The notes beneath the pieces are model-generated. The model was not told where the DNA came from. It did not search any database and saw nothing but the letters and a program-made list of their open reading frames with translations. A stretch of DNA of 64,000 nt from Tenuifilum sp. 4138str (GTDB lineage: Bacteria; Bacteroidota; Bacteroidia; Bacteroidales; Tenuifilaceae): the NCBI RefSeq assembly GCF_041102575.1, contig NZ_JBGCUE010000010.1:1-64000 (forward strand), given 5' to 3'. Both the position numbers and the translations under genes were made by a program. Each line of letters opens with the position of its first letter. Positions within the stretch are counted from its first letter, which is position 1. Positions 1 to 8,365 of this stretch are shown here, piece by piece.

Positions 1-210
1 CCCTCAGCTCCGCTACCCCGCGCGCGCTCCCCTCCGAAAGCGGGTGCAAAAGTAGAAAAGCGTTTTTAATTACGCAAGAGGATTTTAAAAAAAACAAGAT
101 TTTTTTTAAAAAAAAGTTACATATTATTGACTATCAATGTCAATTTTTACAAGAAAATTATGAAGGTGTTGTCAAATCAACTCAAGTGCATTGGATTTTG
201 AAGTATGTGT
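1..210. other. intergenic, no gene seen
   Basis: The first ~50 bases are GC-rich with a CG-alternating run (ccgcgcgcgctcc); from about base 55 the sequence becomes very AT-rich with long A and T runs. I see no reading frame, tRNA or rRNA. The abrupt GC-to-AT change suggests the edge of some other element to the left of the window, but that is a guess. Confidence 0.4.
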
Positions 211-437
211 CGGAATGAATCGGAATGAATCGGAATGAATCGGAATAGACGGAATATGATGGAGTTAGAGGAAGTTAGAGGAAGTTCAATTCCGTAAAAC
301 GTGAACCGTGAAACGTGAACCGGAAGAATTAACAATATAGCTGTTTTAGAGGATGTTAGAGGATATTCAAATCCGTTAAACGTGAACCGTGAACCGGAAG
401 AATTAAGACTATGACAGAGCTAGAGGAAGTTAGAGGG
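211..437 (+). repeat. low-complexity repeat cluster, family R, copy 1
   Basis: Three exact tandem copies of cggaatgaat (211-240) lead into two ~80-bp units (about 261-341 and 344-421). Each has an agttagagga-type part, then cgtgaaccgtgaa, then ccggaagaattaa; a partial third unit ends near 437. Bases 250-281 are identical to the reverse complement of 52466-52497 (32 nt). It lies downstream of the desaturase gene and has no coding potential. Function unknown. It is not a CRISPR: the units are degenerate and there are no unique spacers. Confidence 0.8.
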
Positions 438-519
438 AAAATATTAAATCAAAACCTTAGATTAACAAATTTACCGCAAAAAAATAGGAACACAGAAACA
501 TTTTTAGAGGAATTTCCAA

Positions 520-1497
520 CTACTCAACTTGAAGTTCGTCAAACGTAATAAGTTTTTTCCTGTCCTCATCCCATAACCTCAACCTGAAAGATCTTAATAT
601 CTCCCTAAATGAGAGTGGCTTAATATGTGAAAACATCTCGTTCTCATCGTGGCATTTCTGAAGCTTATAGTTAGGAATCCTTGGGCTTAGGTGATGAATA
701 TGATGATACCCAATGTTACCGCTAAACCATTGTAAAACCTTAGGGAGCTTAAGGAATGAACTTCCCTCTAGAGCAACCGATTGATAGTCCCATTCATGGG
801 AGCGCTTCCATACTACCCTTTCAAATTGATGTTGAACGTAAAAAAGCCAAACACCTGCAATTGATGCAAAATAGATTATGGGTAGCTGTATCAAAATAAA
901 TTCACGCCAACCTATCCACCACATCAGTAATACAATTGTACCAACGATAGCGATATTGGAAAGATGAATATACATCTGTTGCTTAAAGTTCATGTACGAC
1001 TTTGGTATTCTGTACTGAATAAGAAATAGAAGAATTGGGGCAATTGCAAAAAGGAAAAGCGGATGCCTATAAATTCTGTACTTTAATTTACCCCACTTTG
1101 TTAGTTCAAGGTACTCCTTAACCGTTAGGGTTTCAACATCGCCAATACCACGCTTATCGAGGTTGCCAATGGTAGAGTGATGAATGAAGTGATCGCGATG
1201 CCAGCGATGGTAAGGAGTAAATACCATTAACCCAAGGGGTATTCCCACTAATCGATTTAACCTTTCAGTTCTAAAAAAGGAACCGTGCCCACAATCGTGA
1301 AAAATGATGAAAATTCGAACAAGAAAGCCTGCTGCAATGAGGGAAAGTGCTAGGGTCAACCAGTATGATACTTTCAAACTATGGTACATAGCCACCCAAA
1401 GAGCAAAATAGGGCAGAACGGAATTTATTACCTGCCACCAGCTTTTTAGATGGTCGGGATAGTTGTACCTTGAAATAACTTCAACCCAGTTTTGCAT
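520..1497 (-). CDS. membrane fatty acid desaturase
   Basis: A 325-residue integral-membrane di-iron desaturase expected to introduce a double bond into lipid acyl chains. The three histidine boxes of the family are visible: HDCGH at residues 67-71, HRWHRDHFIHH at 97-107 and GYHHIHH near 265, separated by hydrophobic membrane segments. The third box with LSPRIPNY resembles the omega-6/omega-3 acyl-lipid class rather than stearoyl-CoA desaturases. The gene is monocistronic; the terminator at 1654-1682 separates it from pepD upstream. Regiospecificity cannot be read from the sequence. Confidence 0.9.
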   Translation of the reverse strand: MQNWVEVISRYNYPDHLKSWWQVINSVLPYFALWVAMYHSLKVSYWLTLALSLIAAGFLVRIFIIFHDCGHGSFFRTERLNRLVGIPLGLMVFTPYHRWHRDHFIHHSTIGNLDKRGIGDVETLTVKEYLELTKWGKLKYRIYRHPLFLFAIAPILLFLIQYRIPKSYMNFKQQMYIHLSNIAIVGTIVLLMWWIGWREFILIQLPIIYFASIAGVWLFYVQHQFERVVWKRSHEWDYQSVALEGSSFLKLPKVLQWFSGNIGYHHIHHLSPRIPNYKLQKCHDENEMFSHIKPLSFREILRSFRLRLWDEDRKKLITFDELQVE

Positions 1498-1653
1498 ATT
1501 TCAGAATAGTAATTCAGTTTAATAATTTTATTTAAAGTATCTCTTAATATACATGAGTTATGGAAGAAATTCAAGACTTACGATACAAAAGAGCAAGGGT
1601 TTGTAACAAATATTAACAGTGGATAAATATTCTCAGAACCGATGATTAACTAA

Positions 1654-1682
1654 TAAAAAAGGGGCTAAAAGCCCCTTTTTTA
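1654..1682 (-). terminator. intrinsic terminator after pepD
   Basis: Near-perfect hairpin aaaaaaggggct / agcccctttttt with a 3-4 nt loop and flanking A and T runs. It sits 15 bases beyond the pepD stop codon and can work in both directions. Confidence 0.9.
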
Positions 1683-1697
1683 TTGAAACCATACAGG

Positions 1698-3158
1698 TTA
1701 TTTTTTGGGGATATTCTTGAGTGTTTCAACCAAAAAGTCCCAAAACTTTTGAACGGTTGCAATGTTTACCTTCTCATCGGGTGAATGGGGGTGACGGATG
1801 GTTGGTCCAAATGAAATCATATCCCAGTTAGGGTAAACACCACCTAGCAAGCCGCATTCTAACCCTGCATGAATTGCCTTAATTTCCGGCACTTTGCCAA
1901 ATTTTTTATTGTAAACATCCTGCATTACCTTGAGTATGGCTGAATTTGGATTAGGTTTCCACCCAGGGTAGCCCCCGGTAAAATTAATGTTAGCACCTGC
2001 GAGTTCAAAAATGGCAGCCATTTTTTGAGCTAATGCATCCTTTGAGGAATCAACTGAGCTGCGCAGCAAGCACTGGCCTTTTACTTTTTCGCCATCGGTG
2101 TAAACGCGTGCAAGGTTGTTGGAGGTTTCAACCAAACCTGGGATTGAGTCACTCATTCGAACAACGCCGTTAGGGCAGCCAAAAAAGGCTCTGATAACCT
2201 TTGTTTGTTTTTGGCTGTCAATAACTGTTGAAGGATTTCCTGTTTTTTCCGAGGTGAACGAAAGCGATGGTTCACTTAAAGCAAACTCTGATTTATAAAT
2301 ACTTTCATACTCTTTAACGGCTTTTTCAAATGCAGTAGCTTTATCAGCAGAAACAACAACAACGGCAAAGGCTTCGCGTGGAATAGCATTACGCAAGCTC
2401 CCGCCATCGATTGAAGCAATGCGTACTCCGAATTCCTTCTCGGCATTGTAAAGGAAGCGGAAAAGGAGTTTAATGGAGTTACCACGACCAAGGTTAATAT
2501 CCATACCGGAGTGTCCTCCCTTTAGTCCTGTAATGGCAAGCTTATAGGCAGTGGTACCTTGGGGTACAGACTCAAGTTTGGTATTAAACTCAATGTTGGC
2601 ATCCAGTCCACCAGCACAACCCACGTAGAGTTCACCTTCGTCCTCGGAGTCCATGTTGATAAGGATATCACCCTTAAGCAGGCCGGGTTTTAACCCAAAA
2701 GCCCCGGTCATTCCAGTCTCCTCGTCAATGGTGAAAAGTGCTTCAACAGGGCCATGTACTAAGTCAGTTGCTTCCAGCACAGCCATAGCAGCCGCCACAC
2801 CTATACCGTTGTCGGCTCCAAGAGTTGTGCCATTGGCTGTTACCCATTCCCCATCAACATAAGCTTCAATTGGGTCCTTTTCAAAATCGTGAACTTTATC
2901 GTTATTCTTTTGGGGTACCATATCGAGGTGGCCCTGAAGAATAACACCTTTACGATCCTCCATGCCCGGAGTAGCCGGCTTGCGGATGATAACGTTCCCT
3001 ACTTCATCAATAATGGTTTCGAGCCCAAGATCTTTCCCAAATTTTACTACAAAATCAATTACAGCCTTCTCGCTTTTTGATGGGCGAGGAATTTGCGTTA
3101 AGCTATGGAAATGTTTCCAAACACGCTGTGGTTCAAGTTTGAAGATTTCTTTATTCAT
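1698..3158 (-). CDS. pepD: aminoacyl-histidine dipeptidase (M20 metallopeptidase)
   Basis: A 486-residue cytosolic di-zinc peptidase of the M20 family that hydrolyses Xaa-His dipeptides such as carnosine. Zinc-binding and catalytic motifs are in place: HLD at 77-79, GADNG with D116, DEETG with catalytic E146 and metal ligand E147, MDSEDEG with D170, and a C-terminal GPTIRHPHSP. The length matches the family (about 480-490). The ATG start is used and no upstream in-frame start is needed. Monocistronic, with a strong terminator just past the stop. Confidence 0.93.
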   Translation of the reverse strand: MNKEIFKLEPQRVWKHFHSLTQIPRPSKSEKAVIDFVVKFGKDLGLETIIDEVGNVIIRKPATPGMEDRKGVILQGHLDMVPQKNNDKVHDFEKDPIEAYVDGEWVTANGTTLGADNGIGVAAAMAVLEATDLVHGPVEALFTIDEETGMTGAFGLKPGLLKGDILINMDSEDEGELYVGCAGGLDANIEFNTKLESVPQGTTAYKLAITGLKGGHSGMDINLGRGNSIKLLFRFLYNAEKEFGVRIASIDGGSLRNAIPREAFAVVVVSADKATAFEKAVKEYESIYKSEFALSEPSLSFTSEKTGNPSTVIDSQKQTKVIRAFFGCPNGVVRMSDSIPGLVETSNNLARVYTDGEKVKGQCLLRSSVDSSKDALAQKMAAIFELAGANINFTGGYPGWKPNPNSAILKVMQDVYNKKFGKVPEIKAIHAGLECGLLGGVYPNWDMISFGPTIRHPHSPDEKVNIATVQKFWDFLVETLKNIPKK

Positions 3159-3317
3159 ATCAACCTAATTGTTTAAATTTTTAATTTGATTGGCCTTAAA
3201 GATACCAATTATTAACCAACATAACAAACTGCTGTTTTAAAACATCAATCTATGCCCCCAAACATGCAACTATACCAAAAAATCAACGTAATAAAACGGG
3301 CATAAAAAATAATTGAC

Positions 3318-4061
3318 GTGTCAGTAGTTTTTCAAGTTGAATGGCATAAACGCGTTTCTTCCACAAACGATGTTTGTCAACAGTATGCTACAAAAGGTGC
3401 AGATGAAGGAATAGTTGTAGCGGCTGAATTTCAGGAGCAAGGGCGAGGACAGCGAGGTAACGCATGGGAAAGCCAAGAGGGGCAAAACCTCACCTTTAGC
3501 GTTTTACTTCGCCCAAATTTCCTACCCGTTGCTGAACAATTCTACCTTTCAAAAGCAATATCGCTTGCAGTTTCCGATTGGCTTGTAGCCTATGTGACAA
3601 ACAAACCAGTAAAAATTAAATGGCCAAACGATATATATATAGGTGATAGTAAAGTTTGCGGAATACTCATTGAGAATAGCTTTAGTAGTCAGTACCTGGA
3701 AAGTACAGTTGTTGGAGTGGGTATAAACTTAAACCAGCTTTCTTTCCCCGACGATTTGCCAAATCCAACATCTTTACTACTTGAAACCGGAAGCAGGGTT
3801 GATCCCCGTAATGCATTAGCTGAAATGGTTAGCTGCATTGATGGACGGTACCAACAGCTTACTGAAGGCTACAGAGAAAACATCGATAATGACTACTTTA
3901 ATGCCATTTACAGAAAAAATCAGCTTTGCAAGTATTACTCCAATGGCGAGGAGTTTTATGCTACAATAATAGGCATTCAGCCCACTGGGGAGTTAGTCCT
4001 AAGGACTGCGGAAGGTGCAATTAGGACATTTGCATTTAAGGAAGTAACCTTTATAATATAG
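3318..4061 (+). CDS. birA: biotin--[acetyl-CoA-carboxylase] ligase
   Basis: A 247-residue biotin protein ligase that makes biotinyl-AMP and transfers biotin to carboxylase carrier lysines. Seen: SSTN (14-17), the adenylate loop GRGQRGNAW (42-50), KWPNDI (101-106) and SKVCGIL (111-117), with a short C-terminal domain. There is no N-terminal helix-turn-helix, so it is the non-repressor class. The start is GTG at 3318; no in-frame ATG precedes the SSTN motif. It converges with the SRPBCC gene, with only 6 bases between the stops. Confidence 0.92.
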   Translation: MSVVFQVEWHKRVSSTNDVCQQYATKGADEGIVVAAEFQEQGRGQRGNAWESQEGQNLTFSVLLRPNFLPVAEQFYLSKAISLAVSDWLVAYVTNKPVKIKWPNDIYIGDSKVCGILIENSFSSQYLESTVVGVGINLNQLSFPDDLPNPTSLLLETGSRVDPRNALAEMVSCIDGRYQQLTEGYRENIDNDYFNAIYRKNQLCKYYSNGEEFYATIIGIQPTGELVLRTAEGAIRTFAFKEVTFII

Positions 4062-4067
4062 GTTAAA

Positions 4068-4475
4068 CTATACCGCATTAAAAGCGGCAGCAATGCCATC
4101 GGCAAGGGCATCGATTCCTTCCTTAAGCTTATTACCAACCATCATGCGCATCATCATGTTAAGCTCTGCCTTAACAGTGATTTTCATACGGGTATCGTAT
4201 GGTGCAACCTCCTTGAACTGAATCCACATGAAAAATTCCATGGGTGATTTTTCATCACCAGTAAATTTTATAGTTTTAAACTCTTCGCGCTCAATGATTT
4301 TGATGCCAAAAGGTCCCATACCTTTGTACTTGAAACTACAGCTATCCTCAGTAGCTTGCCACTCCTCAAGTTTGTCCTTTGCCATTGGCGAAAAGTTGCG
4401 AAAATCGGAAAGCACTCTAAAAACATCCTCGGCTCTTTTACTAATTGCCACAATCTTACTCTCGTAGGTTGTCAT
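4068..4475 (-). CDS. SRPBCC-fold protein
   Basis: A 135-residue small START/SRPBCC-like protein (MTTYESKIVAIS..., ending in GIAAAFNAV). It probably binds a hydrophobic ligand; the substrate is unknown. I chose the ATG at 4475 over the longer frame starting at 4529 because a CAAAAATA box (the minus-strand -7 element TATTTTTG) lies at 4496-4503, inside the longer version. Family members of this type are common single genes in Bacteroidetes. The methionine-rich C-terminus (MMMRMMVGN) is unusual but not diagnostic. Confidence 0.75.
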   Translation of the reverse strand: MTTYESKIVAISKRAEDVFRVLSDFRNFSPMAKDKLEEWQATEDSCSFKYKGMGPFGIKIIEREEFKTIKFTGDEKSPMEFFMWIQFKEVAPYDTRMKITVKAELNMMMRMMVGNKLKEGIDALADGIAAAFNAV

Positions 4476-4583
4476 TTCAGTAATTTTTTGGTTTGCAAAA
4501 ATAGTAAACTGCCATTTAATTAGAACCAAATCAACTTTTTGTAGTTTATATTTATGTAGATTATTTTACAGGGTACAACCATA

Positions 4584-5528
4584 ATGAGAATAATACTTCA
4601 GCCTACACACGACCCATACTTTAACATTGCTACAGAGGAATACCTCTTAAAGCATAGTAGTGACGATTATATTATTCTTTACCGTAATACCCCCTCGGTT
4701 ATTGTTGGTAAACACCAGAACACTATGGCAGAACTGAACCATACCTTTATTAACAGTAGCAAAATTCCCGTAATTCGGAGGTTATCGGGAGGCGGAACCG
4801 TGTTTCACGATTTAGGTAATGTCAACTTCTGCTTCATAGTAAACGGCCGAGAGGGTAATTTGGTTGATTTTAAACGCTTTACAACGCCAATTATTGAATT
4901 CCTGAAAGAGCTTGGATTAAATGCCTACCGCGGCGAAAAGAATGATATTAGGATTGGCAACTATAAGGTTTCGGGCAATGCAGAACATGTGTATAAAAAC
5001 AGGGTAATGCACCATGGAACCCTCCTGTATAGTACCAACATGCTTTGGTTAGAGCAAGCCATAAAGTCCAATGAGGATAGCTATACCGACAGGGCAATAC
5101 GATCGAACCGAAGCCAAACAATAAACATAGCAGAGCTTCTTCCCTACCCTGTGGCTATTGAAACTTTTGAAATAGCCCTATCAGAATTTCTTACTAAGTA
5201 CCACTCTGCCACTCCCTTACAACTGGATGACAGCGCAAAAAGAACTATTAGCACACTTGCCACCACAAAGTATACCGATTGGAACTGGAACTACGGCTAC
5301 AATGCAAGCTATGACTTCAAGGTAAATATCGACTCAGATATTCTTGTTCTTAGGGTAACAAATGGAATTATTGAGAGTGTTGAAATACAACAAAGTAGCA
5401 TTAGTTGGGTAAGTAATCTGGCAAAATTCCTGGAGGGGAAACGACACGATTATGCTTACCTTAAAAATGAATTAGGTAAGACTGAGCACCCTGAAAAGAT
5501 TCAAGAAATAATTGAGAAACTGTTTTAG
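4584..5528 (+). CDS. lplA: lipoate--protein ligase A
   Basis: A 314-residue enzyme that activates free lipoate with ATP and attaches it to E2 and GcvH lipoyl domains. Visible signatures: RRLSGGGTVFHDLGN (65-79), YKVSGNA with the active-site lysine K128, HHGTLL (143-148), and a C-terminal accessory domain. This is the full two-domain LplA type. It would supply lipoate to 2-oxoacid dehydrogenase complexes such as the one served by the fused E1 at 30709. It ends 2 bases from the convergent gene at 5531. Confidence 0.92.
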   Translation: MRIILQPTHDPYFNIATEEYLLKHSSDDYIILYRNTPSVIVGKHQNTMAELNHTFINSSKIPVIRRLSGGGTVFHDLGNVNFCFIVNGREGNLVDFKRFTTPIIEFLKELGLNAYRGEKNDIRIGNYKVSGNAEHVYKNRVMHHGTLLYSTNMLWLEQAIKSNEDSYTDRAIRSNRSQTINIAELLPYPVAIETFEIALSEFLTKYHSATPLQLDDSAKRTISTLATTKYTDWNWNYGYNASYDFKVNIDSDILVLRVTNGIIESVEIQQSSISWVSNLAKFLEGKRHDYAYLKNELGKTEHPEKIQEIIEKLF

Positions 5529-5530
5529 CG

Positions 5531-6091
5531 CTAGTGAGGTGTTTGGTTCTCGTTTTTAGGGGGCTCAAAGCCATAAGCAACCCCCTCATAGTAATGAGTA
5601 GGAACCTCTCTATAACCACCTCTACTCTCGCTTTTTGTAACCAGTACGTAGTTTGCCCCAAGAGCAGCCGCCCTTCGCTGTAATCGGATACGGGCATTTT
5701 TTTCGGCCGATTTGGCATTCTTGCTATTTTTTCCCGATACAGATTCTACTTTGCCATATATATAGAGACCATCTACGTCGGCAGGATTAGTTGTTATCAC
5801 TACCGATTGGAAATTGGTCTCATCTATCATTTTAAAGGCCAAATCGTTAAACTTTTCTACCCTACCGTTTGCGTAAAGTATTTTATGGATTTGCTTCCGC
5901 GAAAGATCTTCAGGTGCAGCAGCACCTTTTTTAATGATTGTTACTTTGCTTGAACTTACAGATTTTACATTGCAAATAAGCTTTCGGTTACTTACCAGAA
6001 TTATTGTGTCCAAAGCTTCCTGTGCAATGGAGAAAATTGGAAGAAAAGTTATGAAGAGTAATGCTATAAATCGCATGCCCGTAATTTTCAT
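5531..6091 (-). CDS. exported protein of unknown function
   Basis: 186 residues with a signal peptide (MKITGMRFIALLFITFLPIF, then SIAQ/EA). The first half is a beta-rich stretch; the second (about 125-175) has LQRRAAALGANYVLVTKSES, which resembles the RcsF/DUF4156-type fold where an Ala-rich helix precedes a LGAN-V strand. The likely location is periplasm or outer membrane; there is no lipobox. It has a clear own promoter (6108-6138). Function not recognised. Confidence 0.7.
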   Translation of the reverse strand: MKITGMRFIALLFITFLPIFSIAQEALDTIILVSNRKLICNVKSVSSSKVTIIKKGAAAPEDLSRKQIHKILYANGRVEKFNDLAFKMIDETNFQSVVITTNPADVDGLYIYGKVESVSGKNSKNAKSAEKNARIRLQRRAAALGANYVLVTKSESRGGYREVPTHYYEGVAYGFEPPKNENQTPH

Positions 6092-6107
6092 TTTAATGAA
6101 TTAACTG

Positions 6108-6138
6108 CAAAGTTAATGCCATTTGATGTTATTACAAA
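6108..6138 (-). promoter_or_regulatory. Bacteroidetes-type promoter of the gene at 5531
   Basis: On the minus strand: TTTG (6135-6138), a 19-base spacer, then TAACTTTG (6108-6115), matching the TTTG-N19-TAnnTTTG consensus of the phylum's primary sigma factor. It lies 17 bases before the ATG. Confidence 0.75.
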
Positions 6139-6158
6139 AACAAACCAGTTAAAATGTA

Positions 6159-6494
6159 TCAATTCCCTCGGCTAGCAAATACGAGTGCCACCGAAACTAG
6201 TACTATCTGGACTAAAAAGTGATCGGTAAGAGTAGGAGCCCAGGGTGTTAGGGCTTTATACAATAGCACTAAAAAGATACCTACAGATGATATAACTGTT
6301 AAGCCTTGATTTGAGGTGAAACCTCCTACAATGAACAACACAGCCAAAACTACAACTGCTAGTGCAACATAGAATTGGAAATCGGAAATAGCTATGCTTC
6401 TGAAATACCCGATGTTGGCCAAAATAAGATATCCGGCAAAACTTAGCCTTAACATCCAAATGGCTATCTTGTCAAGAAATTTTAAGGGTTTCAT
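6159..6494 (-). CDS. small four-helix membrane protein
   Basis: 111 residues, almost entirely hydrophobic, with about four transmembrane segments (near 12-30, 38-58, 62-82, 90-107). Size and layout are DoxX-like, but I see no diagnostic motif. A TACATTTG box (plus-strand CAAATGTA, 6531-6538) precedes the ATG. No function can be assigned from neighbours. Confidence 0.65.
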   Translation of the reverse strand: MKPLKFLDKIAIWMLRLSFAGYLILANIGYFRSIAISDFQFYVALAVVVLAVLFIVGGFTSNQGLTVISSVGIFLVLLYKALTPWAPTLTDHFLVQIVLVSVALVFASRGN

Positions 6495-6800
6495 ATACCA
6501 GTTTATTAATCTGTTAGTAATAACGTTTTACAAATGTATTAATAATTAACATACTAATTACCATGTAAAAAGAATTATTCAGTTCAAACTCCATATAGGA
6601 GTAACAAAACCATTTGCATATTGAACAATACTTAACCTCTCAATTTGGAAATTCTTAACTCACTCACTGAGACATATGGCAAAGGTTCTAAAATAACTTA
6701 AACGACATTTATCTCAAATTAGTATATCAACAAATGTAGTAAGAAAACCCCATAATCAATTCCTGCAAACAATTGCTATTTTTGCAGGAAAATTATTGCT
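6495..6800. other. divergent intergenic region, no gene seen
   Basis: 306 AT-rich bases between two divergent genes. It holds a -7 element for the left gene (6531-6538) and the inverted repeat plus -7-like element in front of plsC (6761-6789). I see no RNA gene or conserved frame. Confidence 0.5.
6761..6789 (+). promoter_or_regulatory. inverted repeat overlapping a -7 element before plsC
   Basis: Perfect 9-bp arms tcctgcaaa (6761-6769) and tttgcagga (6781-6789). The right arm overlaps TATTTTTGC (6778-6786), a TAnnTTTG -7 box 15 bases before the plsC ATG. It could be an operator, or only promoter symmetry. Confidence 0.4.
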
Positions 6801-7586
6801 ATGAAAGGAGCCAAACATATTCTGATGCTAATTGTATCCATTTTTTTATGGTTATTTGTGGCCATTACGGCTTTCCTACTCTTTCTAATTGATTTTGTTG
6901 TATGGCTCTTAACCTTCTGGTGGGATAGGCGTTTAAAACTACTACACAAATACTCGTCGGTTTGGGCGATGTTTTACATTTGGATTAACCCGGGATGGAG
7001 AATCAAAGTTTCAGGGTTGGAAAAAATTGACAAAAGCAAATCCTATGTCATTGTTTGCAACCACCAAAGCGCCTTCGATATTGTGCTGCTTTACAGACTT
7101 TTTACCCATTTCAAGTGGGTGGCCAAAAAGGAGTTGGCCAAGGTTCCAGTTATTGGATGGAACCTTATTCTTAACAATAGCATACTAATTGACAGAGCTA
7201 GTGCAGTGAGCACTAAAAAGATGATTTCTAATGGGCTAAAACACCTAAAAGGAGGGAGTTCCGTACTAGTATTTCCTGAAGGTACAAGAACAAAGGATGG
7301 TCAGGTTAAGCGATTCAAGGAAGGAGCATTTCTGTTGGCTAAGCAAGCAAACTCGCCCATTCTACCTGTGGTTATTGAAGGTTCAAAGGATATTTTCCCA
7401 AAACCAGGAATTGTTAAGCTACGCCAGGACTTAACATTAAAGGTTCTTGACCCAGTTGAAGTTGAAGAGGTTTTATCAACTTCAGTACCTGATTTGACAA
7501 AGCGCCTGAACCAGTTAATTATGGAAGAGCATAAAAAGTTAGCCCCCGAAAAGTACATGAATTCCGATAACAAACAAGTTAAATGA
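6801..7586 (+). CDS. plsC: 1-acyl-sn-glycerol-3-phosphate acyltransferase
   Basis: A 261-residue membrane enzyme that acylates lysophosphatidate to phosphatidate in phospholipid synthesis. It has N-terminal transmembrane helices (about 5-40), then the acyltransferase motifs NHQSAFD (87-93, the HX4D box) and FPEGTR (158-163). The length is typical. It starts 15 bases after a -7 element and is followed by the rplU promoter, so it is probably monocistronic. Confidence 0.93.
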   Translation: MKGAKHILMLIVSIFLWLFVAITAFLLFLIDFVVWLLTFWWDRRLKLLHKYSSVWAMFYIWINPGWRIKVSGLEKIDKSKSYVIVCNHQSAFDIVLLYRLFTHFKWVAKKELAKVPVIGWNLILNNSILIDRASAVSTKKMISNGLKHLKGGSSVLVFPEGTRTKDGQVKRFKEGAFLLAKQANSPILPVVIEGSKDIFPKPGIVKLRQDLTLKVLDPVEVEEVLSTSVPDLTKRLNQLIMEEHKKLAPEKYMNSDNKQVK

Positions 7587-7614
7587 TAAAAACACAAAAA
7601 AGTTTTACTGATTA

Positions 7615-7645
7615 TTTGACAATTAATTAAACTTTTATACCTTTG
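7615..7645 (+). promoter_or_regulatory. promoter of rplU-rpmA
   Basis: TTTG (7615-7618), a 19-base spacer and TACCTTTG (7638-7645): an exact match to the Bacteroidetes -33/-7 pattern. The predicted leader is about 35 nt before the L21 ATG at 7685. Confidence 0.85.
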
Positions 7646-7684
7646 CAAGCCCAAAATATTGTCAAACAATTCATACTAAATACG

Positions 7685-7996
7685 ATGTACGCTATTGTAG
7701 ATATTGCAGGACAGCAATTTAAAGTAGAAAAAGACCAAAAGATCTACGTGAACCTGCTTGAGGGAGAGGCAGGGACAGAGGTTAAGTTCAACAAGGTGCT
7801 GCTTGTTGACAACGATGGTAAAGTAGCCGTGGGAACTCCTGAACTAAAAAACGCTTCGGTTACTGCTAAAATCCTTGGCCATGTAAAAGGCGACAAGGTT
7901 ATTGTATTCAAGAAGAAACGTCGTAAAGGGTATAGGGTGAAAAATGGACACCGCCAAAACTATACTCAGATTCAGATTGCAGAAATAGTAGCATAA
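7685..7996 (+). CDS. rplU: 50S ribosomal protein L21
   Basis: 103 residues beginning MYAIVDIAGQQFKVEKDQ, the conserved bL21 start, and containing the FKKKRRKGYRVKNGHRQ RNA-binding stretch. The ATG at 7685 is chosen over the upstream in-frame codon at 7643 because the latter lies within the -7 box. It forms the usual rplU-rpmA pair, 20 bases before rpmA. Confidence 0.97.
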   Translation: MYAIVDIAGQQFKVEKDQKIYVNLLEGEAGTEVKFNKVLLVDNDGKVAVGTPELKNASVTAKILGHVKGDKVIVFKKKRRKGYRVKNGHRQNYTQIQIAEIVA

Positions 7997-8016
7997 CACG
8001 AAAATATTGATTAGTC

Positions 8017-8277
8017 ATGGCACACAAAAAAGGAGTTGGTAGTTCCCGGAACGGACGCGAATCGCATAGCAAACGCTTAGGCGTTAAGCTTTTTGGTGGT
8101 CAGGTTGCCAAAGCTGGTAACATTATTGTACGCCAGAGAGGAACTAGGCACTATCCCGGTATGAATGTTGGCATGGGCAAGGATCACACCCTTTACGCCT
8201 TAATTGACGGTGTGGTAACTTTCCGCAAAAAAGCCGACGACAAATCGTACGTATCAGTTTTGCCAAAAGAATCGTAG
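8017..8277 (+). CDS. rpmA: 50S ribosomal protein L27
   Basis: 86 residues beginning [20 protein letters not shown], with the bL27 core [11 protein letters not shown] and [10 protein letters not shown]. It has the plain MAHKKG N-terminus, without the cleaved extension found in Firmicutes. Second gene of the rplU operon. Confidence 0.98.
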   Translation: MAHKKGVGSSRNGRESHSKRLGVKLFGGQVAKAGNIIVRQRGTRHYPGMNVGMGKDHTLYALIDGVVTFRKKADDKSYVSVLPKES

Positions 8278-8294
8278 TTTTTCTAAAATTTTCA

Positions 8295-8345
8295 TAACTT
8301 TGGTCTCCTGTGCAATGCAATCAAGTATTGAACAGGAGATTTTGT
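8295..8345 (+). promoter_or_regulatory. -7 element and hairpin in the rpmA-serS gap
   Basis: TAACTTTG (8295-8302) is a -7 box without a clear -33. It is followed by perfect 8-bp arms tctcctgt (8304-8311) and acaggaga (8332-8339) and a T-rich stretch (ttttgtttta). This could be the terminator of rplU-rpmA or a leader hairpin of serS. The 20-nt loop makes a strong terminator less certain. Confidence 0.45.
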
Positions 8346-8365
8346 TTTATTAAAAACCCAACACT

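Noticed and set aside
211-240. Tandem cggaatgaat as a CRISPR array
   Set aside because: The repeats are direct, 10 bp, with no spacers, and no cas genes are present.
2116-2298. Short plus-strand frames over pepD and similar antisense frames elsewhere
   Set aside because: Shadow frames of clear genes, with no motif and poor composition.
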